Shown: positions 16,823-26,106 of the stretch, piece by piece
Layout: every line of letters begins with the position of its first letter
Position numbering within the stretch: the first letter of the stretch is position 1
Source: Halorussus halophilus
Lineage (GTDB): Archaea; Halobacteriota; Halobacteria; Halobacteriales; Haladaptataceae
DNA: 64,000 nucleotides
Assembly (NCBI RefSeq): GCF_008831545.1
Contig: NZ_CP044523.1
Coordinates: 1,364,001-1,428,000 of the forward strand
Direction of reading: 5' to 3'
Notes under the pieces: model-generated
What the model was told of the DNA's origin: nothing
Database searches by the model: none
The model's input: the letters and a program-made list of their open reading frames with translations, nothing else
Position numbers and translations under genes: made by a program

Positions 16823-17845
16823 ATGTCGGCAGAGTCACCCGGCGTGACGATCGACCGCCGGACGAAACTGAAAGCACTCGTGGGGTTCGTCGTCGCCGGA
16901 GTCCTCCTGTACCTCTTCGGGCGCGTCATCGGGTGGGACGAGATACTCCGAACGTTCCAAGAAGCACAGCCAGCGTGGCTTCTCGCGGCCTGCCTCTCGA
17001 CGCTCGCCTCGCTGGTCATCTGGTCTAAGTCGTGGGACGTCATCCTCCACACCGTCGGCATCGACGTTCCGTTCCGGAAAATCGTCGTCACCTACCTGGC
17101 GGCAACGTTCGCCGACTACGCGACGCCGTTCGGAAAGGCCGGTGGCGGCCCGTTCATCGCGTACGTCCTCGCCGCCGACACGGACGCGAACTACCAGGAC
17201 AGTCTCGCCAGCGTCGTCACTGCCGACCTACTCAATTTGCTTCCGTTCTTCACGTTCGCGGGTGTCGGCACGCTCGCGCTCCTGATTCGAGGAGAAGTTC
17301 CGCGACAGGCACGCACGCTCGTCGTCGGCCTCGGGGGCCTCGCTATCCTCGTTCCACTTTTCATCTACGCCGGATGGAAACGACGGACTCTCGTCACGCG
17401 TATCGTCGGCGGCGTCACCGAACCGCTCGCGCGCCGCACCGACCGCATCGACGCAGACGGCATCCGTGAGCGCACGGAAGAGTTCTACGGCCACGTGGAC
17501 CACATCGCCGCCAGTCGCGGTCAACTCCTTCACACGCTCGTCTACGCCTACGTCGGGTGGCTCTGCTTCGCCGCGCCGCTCTACTTCGCAGCCCAGACGC
17601 TCGGCCAGAGCATCAGTCCGTTCATCGTGCTGTTCGTCGTCCCTGCCAGTTCGCTCGCGGGCATCGTCCCGACTCCCGGCGGCGTCGGTGGCGTCGAGTT
17701 CGCCTTGGTCGGCCTGCTCGTCGCGCTGACGAGTTTCTCGCCAGAACTAGCTGCGAGCGTCGCGCTGGTCTACCGTGTCGCAAGTTACTGGTTTACGCTC
17801 GCCGTCGGCGGTCTCGCCGCGTTCCCCGTGATTCGCCGGACCTGA
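16823..17845 (+). CDS. Flippase-like membrane protein (LPG synthase TM family)
   Basis: A 340-residue polytopic protein with about eight membrane helices of the UPF0104/lysylphosphatidylglycerol synthase membrane-domain family. Family-like segments are ATPFGKAGGGPFIAYVLA and the C-terminal GIVPTPGGVGGVEFALVGLL. There is no soluble aminoacyl-transferase part. Haloarchaeal members are often beside glycosylation genes and may move lipid-linked sugars, but the cargo is unproven. It is divergent from cheF2 and converges with arlJ three bases from its stop. Confidence 0.8.
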   Translation: MSAESPGVTIDRRTKLKALVGFVVAGVLLYLFGRVIGWDEILRTFQEAQPAWLLAACLSTLASLVIWSKSWDVILHTVGIDVPFRKIVVTYLAATFADYATPFGKAGGGPFIAYVLAADTDANYQDSLASVVTADLLNLLPFFTFAGVGTLALLIRGEVPRQARTLVVGLGGLAILVPLFIYAGWKRRTLVTRIVGGVTEPLARRTDRIDADGIRERTEEFYGHVDHIAASRGQLLHTLVYAYVGWLCFAAPLYFAAQTLGQSISPFIVLFVVPASSLAGIVPTPGGVGGVEFALVGLLVALTSFSPELAASVALVYRVASYWFTLAVGGLAAFPVIRRT

Positions 17846-17848
17846 CTC

Positions 17849-19570
17849 TCAGACGTTCAGGAACGACCCGACGACGATGCGAGTGAACACCGCGATGCCG
17901 CTGGAAATCCACGTCAGCAGCACGAAGTGGAGGTAGGCGTTGACCTTGTGCCCACCGTCGGCGATGCGGACCATCAGCGACGACAGCACGGAGTTGAGCA
18001 GGACGATGATGATGAGCAGGTACTCGATGGTGTCGATGTCGTAGACGCTCGTGTGGATGATGGTATCGAAGTTGAACTGTCCGGTGTTCAGCCCGATGGA
18101 CATGCTCGCAAGCACTGCGACGATTTCGAGACCGATGAAGAACGCGAACGTCGAAGCGGCCGTGATACCGTACAGGACACCGATGAGCGTGACCGTGGAC
18201 TGCTCGCGCCGTTCGCGCAACTGGAGGACCTCGTTCATGTTGCTGGAGATGAGTTCGCCGAGTTTCTTCGGGTCGCCACCCATCTGGCGGCCCACGAGGT
18301 ACATCTCGCTGAATTTCTGGATGAGGTACGACCGCGAGTCTGCCGTGAAGTGTCGCCACGCCATCGCCGGTTCGATGCGCATGTTCAGTCGCTTGTAGAG
18401 GTCGTCCACGTTCTGGGTCAGCGCACCGAACTCCTTGCCACGCAGGCTCTCTAGAACCTTCGAAGTCGTACTCTGCTTGGCCGTCTCGGTGGCTCCGAGC
18501 GCGCGGATGAAGTTAGTGAACTCGTCGTCGCGCTCTTTGATGTACTCTTCTTCTTTGCGCGCCGCGATAGCCGGGATGAGCAACGGTGTTGTCGGAATCG
18601 CGGCGTAGAACGGCATCGGAATGTCGTCGGGGTTGATGTGCGTCTGTCCCGTCAGAACGAGCAGACAGGCTATCATCGTGACGAACGTGAGAAACACGCC
18701 CAATCCCACGGAGAGGCGGACGCGCCACTCGCTCCCAGTCGTCTTCTGGGGATGGTACCACAGCGGGTCGTGTGGCGCGGTATTCCGAATCATCAACAGG
18801 AATCCCATCTGCACGAACGCGAACATCACGACGACGGCGCTGACCGTCATCGTCGGGTCGGTCCCGGTGAGAATCGGGAGGACGGTGGCGAACACGAGGG
18901 CGAACGTCGCGGAGAGAATCATCGAGAGGTAGAGGTCCTTCATCACTTCGAGGTTCTCCAGCGACCCCTCGTAGATGGTCACGTAGTTCTGAATGACCAC
19001 GTCCTGCTCGCTGAGCAGGAAGTCCTGAATCTCCTGTCCGGCGTTGATGGTGTACGCGAGTCGGTCCAGGAAGTCGGCGAACGGCTTGCTCGGCGACTTG
19101 TTCGCGCGGATGCGGAGCGCGTCGTCGAGGCTCTGGTTCCACGTGTCCACCAGTTGGACGATGCGTCGCATCTCTTCGGCGAGCGCACCGTACTCCTCCT
19201 CTTCGCCGAGGGTGCGGAACACCTCGACGCGGTCGATGTTCGCCGTCGAGAGGATGGTCATGTGTGTGATGAACAGGTGGAGGTTGTCCTCTATCTCCTT
19301 GCGTTTCTGGTCGCGCAGGAGCTTCGGGTAGACGACGGCGACGACCAACGAGAGCGCCCCCAGCAGCGGAATCGGGAGCGAAATCATCAGCGGGAAGTCC
19401 GTGACGACGAAGACGACGACGGTAATCAGGAAGAACAGAATCGACGGTGCGACTACCATGCCGACGTATCGAGAGACCGGCGTCTCCATCTGCCGGTAGG
19501 ACTCTATCGTCGAGGACGCGAACCCGCTGAGCAGGTCTTTCGCGCCTTGTGGTTGTTCTTGTGCCGCCAT
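17849..19570 (-). CDS. arlJ: Archaellum membrane platform protein
   Basis: ArlJ (FlaJ) is the polytopic platform on which the ArlI motor acts. The 573 residues have about nine hydrophobic helices in groups (about 40-90, 215-265, 285-345 and 465-572). Two TadC-like cytoplasmic loops carry LRDQKRKEIEDNLHLFITHM and MYLVGRQMGGDPKKLGELIS. It is the last gene of the arl run but is separated from arlI by 241 bases with its own TATA box, so it can be transcribed alone. Confidence 0.92.
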   Translation of the reverse strand: MAAQEQPQGAKDLLSGFASSTIESYRQMETPVSRYVGMVVAPSILFFLITVVVFVVTDFPLMISLPIPLLGALSLVVAVVYPKLLRDQKRKEIEDNLHLFITHMTILSTANIDRVEVFRTLGEEEEYGALAEEMRRIVQLVDTWNQSLDDALRIRANKSPSKPFADFLDRLAYTINAGQEIQDFLLSEQDVVIQNYVTIYEGSLENLEVMKDLYLSMILSATFALVFATVLPILTGTDPTMTVSAVVVMFAFVQMGFLLMIRNTAPHDPLWYHPQKTTGSEWRVRLSVGLGVFLTFVTMIACLLVLTGQTHINPDDIPMPFYAAIPTTPLLIPAIAARKEEEYIKERDDEFTNFIRALGATETAKQSTTSKVLESLRGKEFGALTQNVDDLYKRLNMRIEPAMAWRHFTADSRSYLIQKFSEMYLVGRQMGGDPKKLGELISSNMNEVLQLRERREQSTVTLIGVLYGITAASTFAFFIGLEIVAVLASMSIGLNTGQFNFDTIIHTSVYDIDTIEYLLIIIVLLNSVLSSLMVRIADGGHKVNAYLHFVLLTWISSGIAVFTRIVVGSFLNV

Positions 19571-19811
19571 GGATTTCCCGTCGTCTGAAACGCCGACTCG
19601 CAGCCTACTCGCGGGGTTTACGTCCCACCTTCATAAATCTTGCAAGGCGGATATATTTTCAGCTCTGCTTTATTAAGAGGGGTCCTGGAAGAAAGCGTCT
19701 GTAGCTGATAACAGTACAGTTTCGCCAGTCCACTGTCACCGAATAACGTACAATAGATACGTTCGCTTCGCGACAACTATCAGACGGTGCGGGAAAACGC
19801 TCGCGTCTCGG
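19571..19811 (-). promoter_or_regulatory. arlI-arlJ intergenic promoter
   Basis: The gap contains a strong TATA box for arlJ (plus-strand ggatatatttt, about 19649-19659), giving a leader of about 50 bases. A gctgataa half-site lies at about 19704-19711. I see no gene here. Confidence 0.5.
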
Positions 19812-21587
19812 TCAGAATCCGCGGTGGATGTCGAACGGCAACCCGTCGATGCCGTCGCGCTGGAACGAGGTGATGGTCTCGTTCACGTCGTGGTAACCCA
19901 GAATGTTCTCTTCTATCATCCGCTCCATGAGTTCGGCGCGGAACTCCAACTCGTCGTAGATGTCGCGAGTGTTCTCGTAACCCAGCAAGGTCGCAATCTG
20001 CTCTTCCAAGACGTAGGAGTTGTTCATGCCTTGGAAGACAATTTCGTCCTCCACGGGGTCCCAGTAGAACGACTGGCGGGTGACGACGCCGCCCATCTCC
20101 TTCGAGTAGCCCTCGATTTCCTGCACCGAAGTCACGCGACGAAGCACGTCGTCGCCTTGTTTGACCCGGTTCTGGAACAGCGCCACGTCGGCGTTGTCCA
20201 TGAACGTCTCGGGGATATTGATGGGGTCGCCAGTGAAACGCTGAATCATCGAGACGATGTCGCTCGCGTGGAACGTCAGCATCACGGGGTGACCGGTCTG
20301 GGCCGCCTGGAACGCCATGCGACCCTCTTCGCCACGAACCTCACCCACGATGATGTAGTCGGGGCGCGAACGCAGTGCGGCCGCGACGAGGTCGAACATG
20401 TCCACGTCCGAAGAGTCTTCGCCGCCGCCCTCACGCGTGAGCAACTGCTGCCACGTGTCGTGGGGCGGTAGAACCTCGGCGGTGTCCTCTGCGGTGTAAA
20501 TCTTCGCGTCCCGCGGGATGAACGACATGATACAGTTCAGCGTCGTCGTCTTCCCGGACGCCGTCTCTCCGACGACGAACACCGTCTGCTCGTTCTCTAG
20601 GCAGAGCCAGAGATACGCCGCCAGCTTGGGCGACAACGTCCCCCACTTCGTAATCTGGGCGACGGAGAGCGGCGTCCCCTCGCCCTGACGGATGGTGAGG
20701 CTCGGTCCCTTCAGGCTCACGTCGTCGGAGTAGATGATGTTGATACGCGACCCGTCCGGCAGAGTCGAGTCCACGATAGGGTCGGAGTCCGAAACGGGGT
20801 CGCCCATCCGCTCGCCCATGTTGCGTAGCCAGTTGTCGAACCGCTCGTTGGACTGGAAGTCAACGCTGGTGCCGAGCATGCCGTACGTGCCGTGGTCCAC
20901 GTACGTCTCGTGGGGGCCGATGACGTGAATGTCCTCGTTCGCCGGGTCGCGCATGATGGGTTCCAGCGGCCCGAATCCGACGATGTCACGATTCAATCGG
21001 TACCGGATGTTCTCGTAGGTCTGCTCGGACACTTCGTAGGTACCGATGTTGGTGAAGTCTTTGACAATTTCCACGACTTGCTCGGCGGAGAACGTCTGCA
21101 CCCCGGTCTTGAAATCGTTGTACGAGATGCTCTTGACCCACTGGAGTATCTGTTGGGGCGACATCGACGAGAGGTTTCTGTTACCACCGTCGTCGTCGTT
21201 GACCAGCACCGTCTCGTCCAGCAGTTCTTCGATTCGGTCGTCGTACTCTGACTCGTCCTGTGGCGCGGGCTTGTTGACGCTCCGTTCGAGAATCTGGCTC
21301 CGAACTTTGCCGAACAGTTCCTGCTCGGTGCCCGAGAGTTCGGGTTCGATGCAGTGCAACTCCGTCTCTTGGCCGATGTCACCGTAGACGTGACTGTAGA
21401 TGGGACCACCCACCGGGTAGATGACGTTCGGCTTGTCGGCTTCCCAGTCGCTACTGGGTTCATCGACCAACCGTGGGAACTCCCCGGTGAACTGCTTGAA
21501 CCGTTTCAGGTAGTCCCGCAAGTGCGGCCGCCGCATGGCTACTTCCCGCAGGTCGTCCTGTATCTGTGCGGTCCCGTGTTCTGTCAT
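19812..21587 (-). CDS. arlI: Archaellum assembly and rotation ATPase
   Basis: ArlI (FlaI) is the hexameric secretion-superfamily ATPase that assembles and turns the archaellum. The 591 residues include an N-terminal domain (about 1-220). The Walker A is VVGETASGKTTTLN at about 333-346, the Asp box TAEDTAEV follows, and Walker B is DYIIVGEVRGEEG. The His box is TGHPVMLTFHASD. All catalytic motifs are intact. The gene follows arlH by six bases. It is distinguished from pilus ATPases by context (arlF, arlG and arlH immediately upstream). Confidence 0.95.
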   Translation of the reverse strand: MTEHGTAQIQDDLREVAMRRPHLRDYLKRFKQFTGEFPRLVDEPSSDWEADKPNVIYPVGGPIYSHVYGDIGQETELHCIEPELSGTEQELFGKVRSQILERSVNKPAPQDESEYDDRIEELLDETVLVNDDDGGNRNLSSMSPQQILQWVKSISYNDFKTGVQTFSAEQVVEIVKDFTNIGTYEVSEQTYENIRYRLNRDIVGFGPLEPIMRDPANEDIHVIGPHETYVDHGTYGMLGTSVDFQSNERFDNWLRNMGERMGDPVSDSDPIVDSTLPDGSRINIIYSDDVSLKGPSLTIRQGEGTPLSVAQITKWGTLSPKLAAYLWLCLENEQTVFVVGETASGKTTTLNCIMSFIPRDAKIYTAEDTAEVLPPHDTWQQLLTREGGGEDSSDVDMFDLVAAALRSRPDYIIVGEVRGEEGRMAFQAAQTGHPVMLTFHASDIVSMIQRFTGDPINIPETFMDNADVALFQNRVKQGDDVLRRVTSVQEIEGYSKEMGGVVTRQSFYWDPVEDEIVFQGMNNSYVLEEQIATLLGYENTRDIYDELEFRAELMERMIEENILGYHDVNETITSFQRDGIDGLPFDIHRGF

Positions 21588-21593
21588 AGTTGA

Positions 21594-22361
21594 TTATGCG
21601 ACGCTACGACTCTCGATGACGATGCCCGCGTCCGCACGGACCGAGTATCCGATAGTGTCACCGACCTGTTCGCCCATCCCGGCGAATCGCTTGACTGAGA
21701 TGTTGCGGCGCACGTCGTTGCCGACTTCGACCATCTGGAGTTCCATGAACACGTCGGCGATGGCACGGAACGGACCGATGGCTTCCTCGTCCACGGTGGA
21801 GGGGTCCACCGTGAGGACGATGACCTGCCCCTGCGAAACGAGGTCACGGAAGAACGAGATGATTTCGAGTGCCGCTTGGCGCTCCTCGTTCTGACGGATG
21901 AGTGCCTCGAACATGGGGTCGTTGCGGAGGATGGCGTCGAACGTGTCGATGACGATGACGTCGGCGTTCCACATCGCTTCCGCGTTCATCAGGCGGTTGA
22001 GCAGTTCCTTACGTGACCCCTCTTCGTCGTCGTTCGACGGCGCGGTCAGTCGGCCGCCGCCCGTGTCCACGTCCGCGTGGAGGAACAACAGGCGTTCGTC
22101 CAAGAGGTGGTCTTCGACGCCGTAAGACAACGAGTGCATCTGGTCGATGAACCCACCGATAGTGAGTTCCGTCGAGAGCAGCGTCACCGAGTGGCCCGTC
22201 TCACAGAGTCCGTAACTGAATCGCTGGCTCATCGCACTCTTGCCCGCGCCGTAGTCGCCTTCGATGAGGACGATGGACCCGCGCGGGATACCGCCGCCAA
22301 GTTCGTGGTTCAGTCGGTCGTGGTCGTCGAGGCCGAGCGAGTATAGGTTGTCTTGTGTCAT
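21594..22361 (-). CDS. arlH: Archaellum ATP-binding regulator
   Basis: ArlH (FlaH) is a KaiC-like RecA-fold protein that forms a ring under the motor and modulates ArlI. In its 255 residues the Walker A is [11 protein letters not shown] (about 34-44) and the Walker B-like strand is [11 protein letters not shown]. The catalytic glutamate of active RecA ATPases is not evident, as is typical of ArlH. Its start overlaps the arlG stop by four bases, which suggests translational coupling. Confidence 0.93.
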   Translation of the reverse strand: MTQDNLYSLGLDDHDRLNHELGGGIPRGSIVLIEGDYGAGKSAMSQRFSYGLCETGHSVTLLSTELTIGGFIDQMHSLSYGVEDHLLDERLLFLHADVDTGGGRLTAPSNDDEEGSRKELLNRLMNAEAMWNADVIVIDTFDAILRNDPMFEALIRQNEERQAALEIISFFRDLVSQGQVIVLTVDPSTVDEEAIGPFRAIADVFMELQMVEVGNDVRRNISVKRFAGMGEQVGDTIGYSVRADAGIVIESRSVA

Positions 22362-22816
22362 GGTGTTCTGAATCTGAGCGTCTGCGTGTCTTCGTTGACT
22401 ATCACGGTCACGCGGTGGTCACCGTTCGCCAGCGTCTGGGCGGGGTCGATTTCGACTTTGACGACGTTTCCGACGGTCCAGTACTGCCCATCGACCACCG
22501 TCAAAGTAACATCAACTTGATACTTCCCGTCTATTAGCACGTCGATCTTGTCGTTCTCAGCTTCGAGGTCCCGCCTTCCGGTGTTCTTTACCAACAGCGT
22601 GACGTTCCCTTCGCCGTCGCCGTCGTACACCGCACTGCTACCAGGGTCGCTGATTATCTCGACGTCCGTCCGCACGTCTTCCATCACGTCCACGCTTCTG
22701 TCACCGAGGGCCGACGAGAGCCGCTGGACCCCACTGGTGAACGTCCCGGCGACGCTCGCTGCGATGAGCAGACTGGCGATGAACAAGATGAGATGGGAAG
22801 TCGAGACGCTCGCCAT
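22358..22816 (-). CDS. arlG: Archaellum stator protein ArlG
   Basis: A 152-residue protein with one N-terminal membrane helix ([22 protein letters not shown], about 5-26) and an outer beta-sandwich. ArlG forms filaments capped by ArlF that anchor the motor to the S-layer. The order arlF-arlG-arlH and the overlap with arlH confirm identity. The archaellin-like helix has no leader peptide in front, as is usual for this family. Confidence 0.88.
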   Translation of the reverse strand: MASVSTSHLILFIASLLIAASVAGTFTSGVQRLSSALGDRSVDVMEDVRTDVEIISDPGSSAVYDGDGEGNVTLLVKNTGRRDLEAENDKIDVLIDGKYQVDVTLTVVDGQYWTVGNVVKVEIDPAQTLANGDHRVTVIVNEDTQTLRFRTP

Positions 22817-23263
22817 TCAGAGTGCCTCCTTGGCTGCGGCCACACCAGACTCCGTGACGACCTTCACGCGTGGAGTGGTCGTCGAGACGGAGGTATTGAA
22901 CTGGAGGGTTTCGCCGGGGAGCCACAGGTTCGTGTCCTTATTTCCGCTGACGTTGAGCGTCTCCATTTCCGTATGGGGCCTGTACACTCCTTCTATAAGA
23001 ATGTCGGTGTCGTCAACCGACAACGTCGTGCTACCCGTGTTGTTGACTTCCACGGTAAGGTACGTCTCTCCACCGGCGTTGCCGACGCTGGTCGAGACGA
23101 TGCTCAACGCTGTGTTCTGTTGTTCGAGGGCGTCGCCCTGACTCCCCTCGTACGCGTCGTTGACGCGCTCCATCCCGTTGTTCGCGGCTGTGTAGGCCAT
23201 CCCGAAGCTGATGAAGATGCCGAGGAAGATGACGACGGTCGCCCCGCTAACGCTGAATCCCAT
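22817..23263 (-). CDS. arlF: Archaellum stator protein ArlF
   Basis: ArlF binds S-layer protein outside the cell and anchors the motor. The chosen start gives 148 residues beginning MGFSVSGATVVIFLGIFISF, the expected N-terminal membrane helix. A longer frame adds eight charged residues and is less likely. The start lies 17 bases inside the end of arlCDE, so translation is coupled. The outer domain has sequons and beta strands (ILIEGVYRPH). Confidence 0.88.
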   Translation of the reverse strand: MGFSVSGATVVIFLGIFISFGMAYTAANNGMERVNDAYEGSQGDALEQQNTALSIVSTSVGNAGGETYLTVEVNNTGSTTLSVDDTDILIEGVYRPHTEMETLNVSGNKDTNLWLPGETLQFNTSVSTTTPRVKVVTESGVAAAKEAL

Positions 23264-24656
23264 CGCGCCCACCTCGAATCTGCGCACAGTGTTCGACGAT
23301 CTTCCGTTGGACGGCGTCGCCGGTCAACTGGCTCAGGAAGGTCAGGCTCTGAATGTGGTCGTCGATTTCGAGCGCAGCGGGACCAGTCTCGCCAGGATCG
23401 ACTTCGTTCACGTCGGCGAATCCACCGACGAACGACAGAAGCTCTTCCTCGACCGACTCGCTAATCCAGCCGATGTCACCGTAGTAGGTGATGGTTCGAA
23501 CCGCGTCGTCTGCTCCGAACTCCGTGACGAGGAACTCCAACCACTCCATCACCACGAGGTCCGAGACGTAGCCGCTCGGAAGACGGGCGAGGTACGGTTT
23601 GCTGTCCAGTCCGGAACTGTTCGATTGAACTGGTGTCGCGGGCTCGGCTTCCGTCGGTTCCGTGTCGTCCGGTTCGTCGAACTCGAAGTCCCCGTCGGGC
23701 GACTCCGGTTCGGCCTCTACCTCGACGGTCGGTTCCTGTTCGGGGTCGGCGTCGGTCTCCTCGCCTTCCTCTTCTTCCGCCCAATCGGCGTCGCCCGACT
23801 CGTACTCCTCTTTTAGGTCTTGGAAGGTCGAACCACCGGCCTGCCCGCCGTCCGCGTCGTCTGCGTCGTCCGTGTCGGTTTCCATGTTCATGTCGTCCAC
23901 TTCTCCCATTCCCTCGTCGGGGCTATCGAATCCGAGGTCGTCCCCGCCGAGGTCGTCGTCTTCGCCCTCGAAGTCGTCTTCTTCGTCCTCGAAGTCGTCG
24001 TCGAAGAAGCTCTCTGCTTCTGCGTCGGCGATGTCGGAGTCGAGGTCTTCTTCCTCCTCTTCCTCCTGCTCGCCGTCGAAGAGGCCGAAGCCACCTTCGT
24101 CGCCGCCGAGGGCACCGCCACCCATGCCGTCGCCCATCCCGCCGCCCTGCACGTCGTCCACGAAGGGGTTGACGCCGCGGGTGACCATCTCGTAGATTTC
24201 GAGTAGCTTGCGGACGTTCTCCTCGGCGTCGTCCACTTTGCCACTGATCTGTTCGTTCTCGCTCCGGACGGTCCCGACGGTCGAAGAGATTTCGGCGACT
24301 TCGTTCTCCAACTCGTCGATGCGGTTCTCCAACTCTTGGGTCGGGCCACCGCCGCCACCCATGCCGCCGAACTCGTCGTCGCCGCCGCCACCGTCGGCCC
24401 AATCGCCCATGCCGTCTTCCATTCCCATGTCGTCACCCATGTCGCCGAAGTCGTCGTCCATCCCGCCGTCCATCCCGCCGTTCATCCCGCCGTCCATGCC
24501 GTCGCCCATGCCGTCACCGAACAACTCGTCGTCGCCGCCGCCTTCGGCTTCGACGTTCTCGCCCTCCTCTTCGTCCATGAAATCCATGATACCCATGGCG
24601 ACCATACTCGTCCCGACGAGGTGGACGAATTGGTCGCTGAGACCGATAAGTTTCAT
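23247..24656 (-). CDS. arlCDE: Fused archaellum switch protein ArlCDE
   Basis: In euryarchaea ArlC, D and E form the cytosolic switch that receives CheF/CheY signals. Here they are fused into about 469 residues. A short N-terminus is followed by a Gly/Met/Asp-rich low-complexity stretch (about 38-105) and an ArlC-like coiled coil (LENRIDELENEVAEISS to EIYEMVTRGVNPFVD, about 110-165). A long acidic linker (about 170-355) leads to the ArlD/E domain (KPYLARLPSGY, VVMEWLEFLVTEFGADDA, ITYYGDIGWIS). I chose the ATG at 24656 because a TATA-like attaat lies about 30 bases upstream; a frame from a TTG three codons earlier is also open. It is the first arl gene after cheR. Confidence 0.85.
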   Translation of the reverse strand: MKLIGLSDQFVHLVGTSMVAMGIMDFMDEEEGENVEAEGGGDDELFGDGMGDGMDGGMNGGMDGGMDDDFGDMGDDMGMEDGMGDWADGGGGDDEFGGMGGGGGPTQELENRIDELENEVAEISSTVGTVRSENEQISGKVDDAEENVRKLLEIYEMVTRGVNPFVDDVQGGGMGDGMGGGALGGDEGGFGLFDGEQEEEEEEDLDSDIADAEAESFFDDDFEDEEDDFEGEDDDLGGDDLGFDSPDEGMGEVDDMNMETDTDDADDADGGQAGGSTFQDLKEEYESGDADWAEEEEGEETDADPEQEPTVEVEAEPESPDGDFEFDEPDDTEPTEAEPATPVQSNSSGLDSKPYLARLPSGYVSDLVVMEWLEFLVTEFGADDAVRTITYYGDIGWISESVEEELLSFVGGFADVNEVDPGETGPAALEIDDHIQSLTFLSQLTGDAVQRKIVEHCAQIRGGRDGIQR

Positions 24657-24680
24657 TACCGACAACAGCGAACTTCCGCC

Positions 24681-24716
24681 ACATTAATCTTCCCCCTGAG
24701 TTATCAGCTATGATAC
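24681..24716 (-). promoter_or_regulatory. arlCDE promoter with inverted TTATC/GATA site
   Basis: The TATA-like element (plus strand acattaatct, 24681-24690) lies about 30 bases from the start. Twelve bases beyond it is TTATC (24701-24705), the spacer agctat, then GATAC (24712-24716). Spacing and sequence match the arlB and cheY sites. This gives the arl genes a promoter separate from the che operon, whose last gene, cheR, ends close by. Confidence 0.6.
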
Positions 24717-24775
24717 TCCGGGACACCCGAGAGAAAAGGAGGTTTTGAGGGTCTATACGGTGGGATTTACGCCAC

Positions 24776-25600
24776 TTACCCTCGCTTATCGGATGTGTCC
24801 ATTTGTCTGTATATCCGCAGTCGGCGCTCCACAGACTCGAACTTTGGTTTCAGTGACTCCGGCAACGTCTCTGTTTTCCCGATAACTAAGAACCCACCGT
24901 CACGAAGCGACTCGGTCACCGTCCGGAGGATGGGCAGTTTGTGTTCGGTGTCGATGTAGATGAACAAGTTCCGACAGATGACGAAGTCGAAGTTCGACTT
25001 CGGTTCTCCGTTGATGAGGTCGTGACGCTGGAAGCTCACGCGCTCTTTCACGGCGTCGGTGACGGCGAACTGGTCGCCCTCTCGTTCGATGAACCGCTCG
25101 TAGTTCGACAGCGGCGCGAGCTGTTCGCCGATGTCGGTCGTGCGCGTACTCTCGTAGACGCCCTGTCGCGCGGCCGCGAGTATCTCGCGGTCGATGTCGG
25201 TCGCAGTTATCTCCACGCGCGACTCGTCTATCTCGGGGTCGTCCAACGCCAGCATCGAAAGCGAGTAGGGCTCCCGGCCGTCCGAGCAGGCAGCACTCCA
25301 CAGTCTGACCCGTCGATTGTCGTCGGTCAGTTCGCGCAACACCGGACGCATCTCTTCCCAGACTTCCGGGTTACGGAAGAAGCTCGTCACGTTGACCGAG
25401 AACGCGTCGAGAAGTGCGTCACACTCCTCCTCGTCGTCACGTAGCAGGTCGTGGTACTCCTCGTAGGTGTCGGTATCGGTCCGACGCATCCGGGAGGAGA
25501 CTCGCCGGTCGAGATACGAGTCGTCGTAGTAACTCGTCGCGAATCCGAGTTCTGCCTCGACGTACTCGGTGAGTCGGTCGAACGTCGGGTCCTCACTCAT
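24776..25600 (-). CDS. cheR: Chemoreceptor glutamate methyltransferase
   Basis: CheR methylates glutamates of transducers with S-adenosylmethionine. The start at MSEDPTFDRL gives 274 residues and overlaps the cheD stop by four bases (ATGA). The N-terminal helical domain has YLDRRVSSRMRR, then VTSFFRNPEVW. The SAM site is RLWSAACSDGREPYSLSM, and FVICRNLFIYID and FLVIGKTETLP follow. A usual Gly is Ala in the SAM loop, which should not abolish function. It pairs with CheB downstream in adaptation. Confidence 0.93.
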   Translation of the reverse strand: MSEDPTFDRLTEYVEAELGFATSYYDDSYLDRRVSSRMRRTDTDTYEEYHDLLRDDEEECDALLDAFSVNVTSFFRNPEVWEEMRPVLRELTDDNRRVRLWSAACSDGREPYSLSMLALDDPEIDESRVEITATDIDREILAAARQGVYESTRTTDIGEQLAPLSNYERFIEREGDQFAVTDAVKERVSFQRHDLINGEPKSNFDFVICRNLFIYIDTEHKLPILRTVTESLRDGGFLVIGKTETLPESLKPKFESVERRLRIYRQMDTSDKRG

Positions 25601-26106
25601 AGTTCGACGACCTCCTCGTGGGCGCTCTTGACGGTCAGCGTCCACGTAGCCGGGTGGAGTTCTAACGAGCGACCGTAGTCGCCACCGACGTCTTCGGCGA
25701 CGAGTTCCACGTCGAATGAAGCCAACGTCTCGCGGGACTGCTCGACGTTCCGCTTGCCGACCGCCTCGCCGACGCCGGAGAATTCGAGCATCTGACTACC
25801 GCCCGTCAGTTTCGCTTCGATGCGGTCGCGGTCCGCACCACCGTCTTCGACGGCGGCCAACAGTTGCTCGACGGCCGTCGGAACTGCTTTCGCTGGCTTG
25901 GATTCGCGGGCGCTCTCGGTCGGTGCCGGGAGCATGACGTGTGCCAGTCCAGCAACCTTCGTGTCGGGGTCTCCGAGAGCGATACCGACACAGGAGCCGA
26001 GACCGCTGGTCGTAATCTTGGTGTCGCCGGTCGCGACGGCGTAGTCGGCCACGCCGACCTTCACTCGGTCTCTCACGTCACTCCCAGAGACAGAGTCTGT
26101 GTTCAT
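25597..26106 (-). CDS. cheD: Chemoreceptor glutamine deamidase
   Basis: CheD deamidates transducer glutamines and interacts with CheC and, in archaea, CheF. The 169 residues hold the catalytic Cys in TTSGLGSCVGIALGD (about residue 39), the His in GLAHVMLP (about 56) and the Thr in ITTS. The gene overlaps both the double CheC gene and cheR by four bases. Confidence 0.93.
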   Translation of the reverse strand: MNTDSVSGSDVRDRVKVGVADYAVATGDTKITTSGLGSCVGIALGDPDTKVAGLAHVMLPAPTESARESKPAKAVPTAVEQLLAAVEDGGADRDRIEAKLTGGSQMLEFSGVGEAVGKRNVEQSRETLASFDVELVAEDVGGDYGRSLELHPATWTLTVKSAHEEVVEL

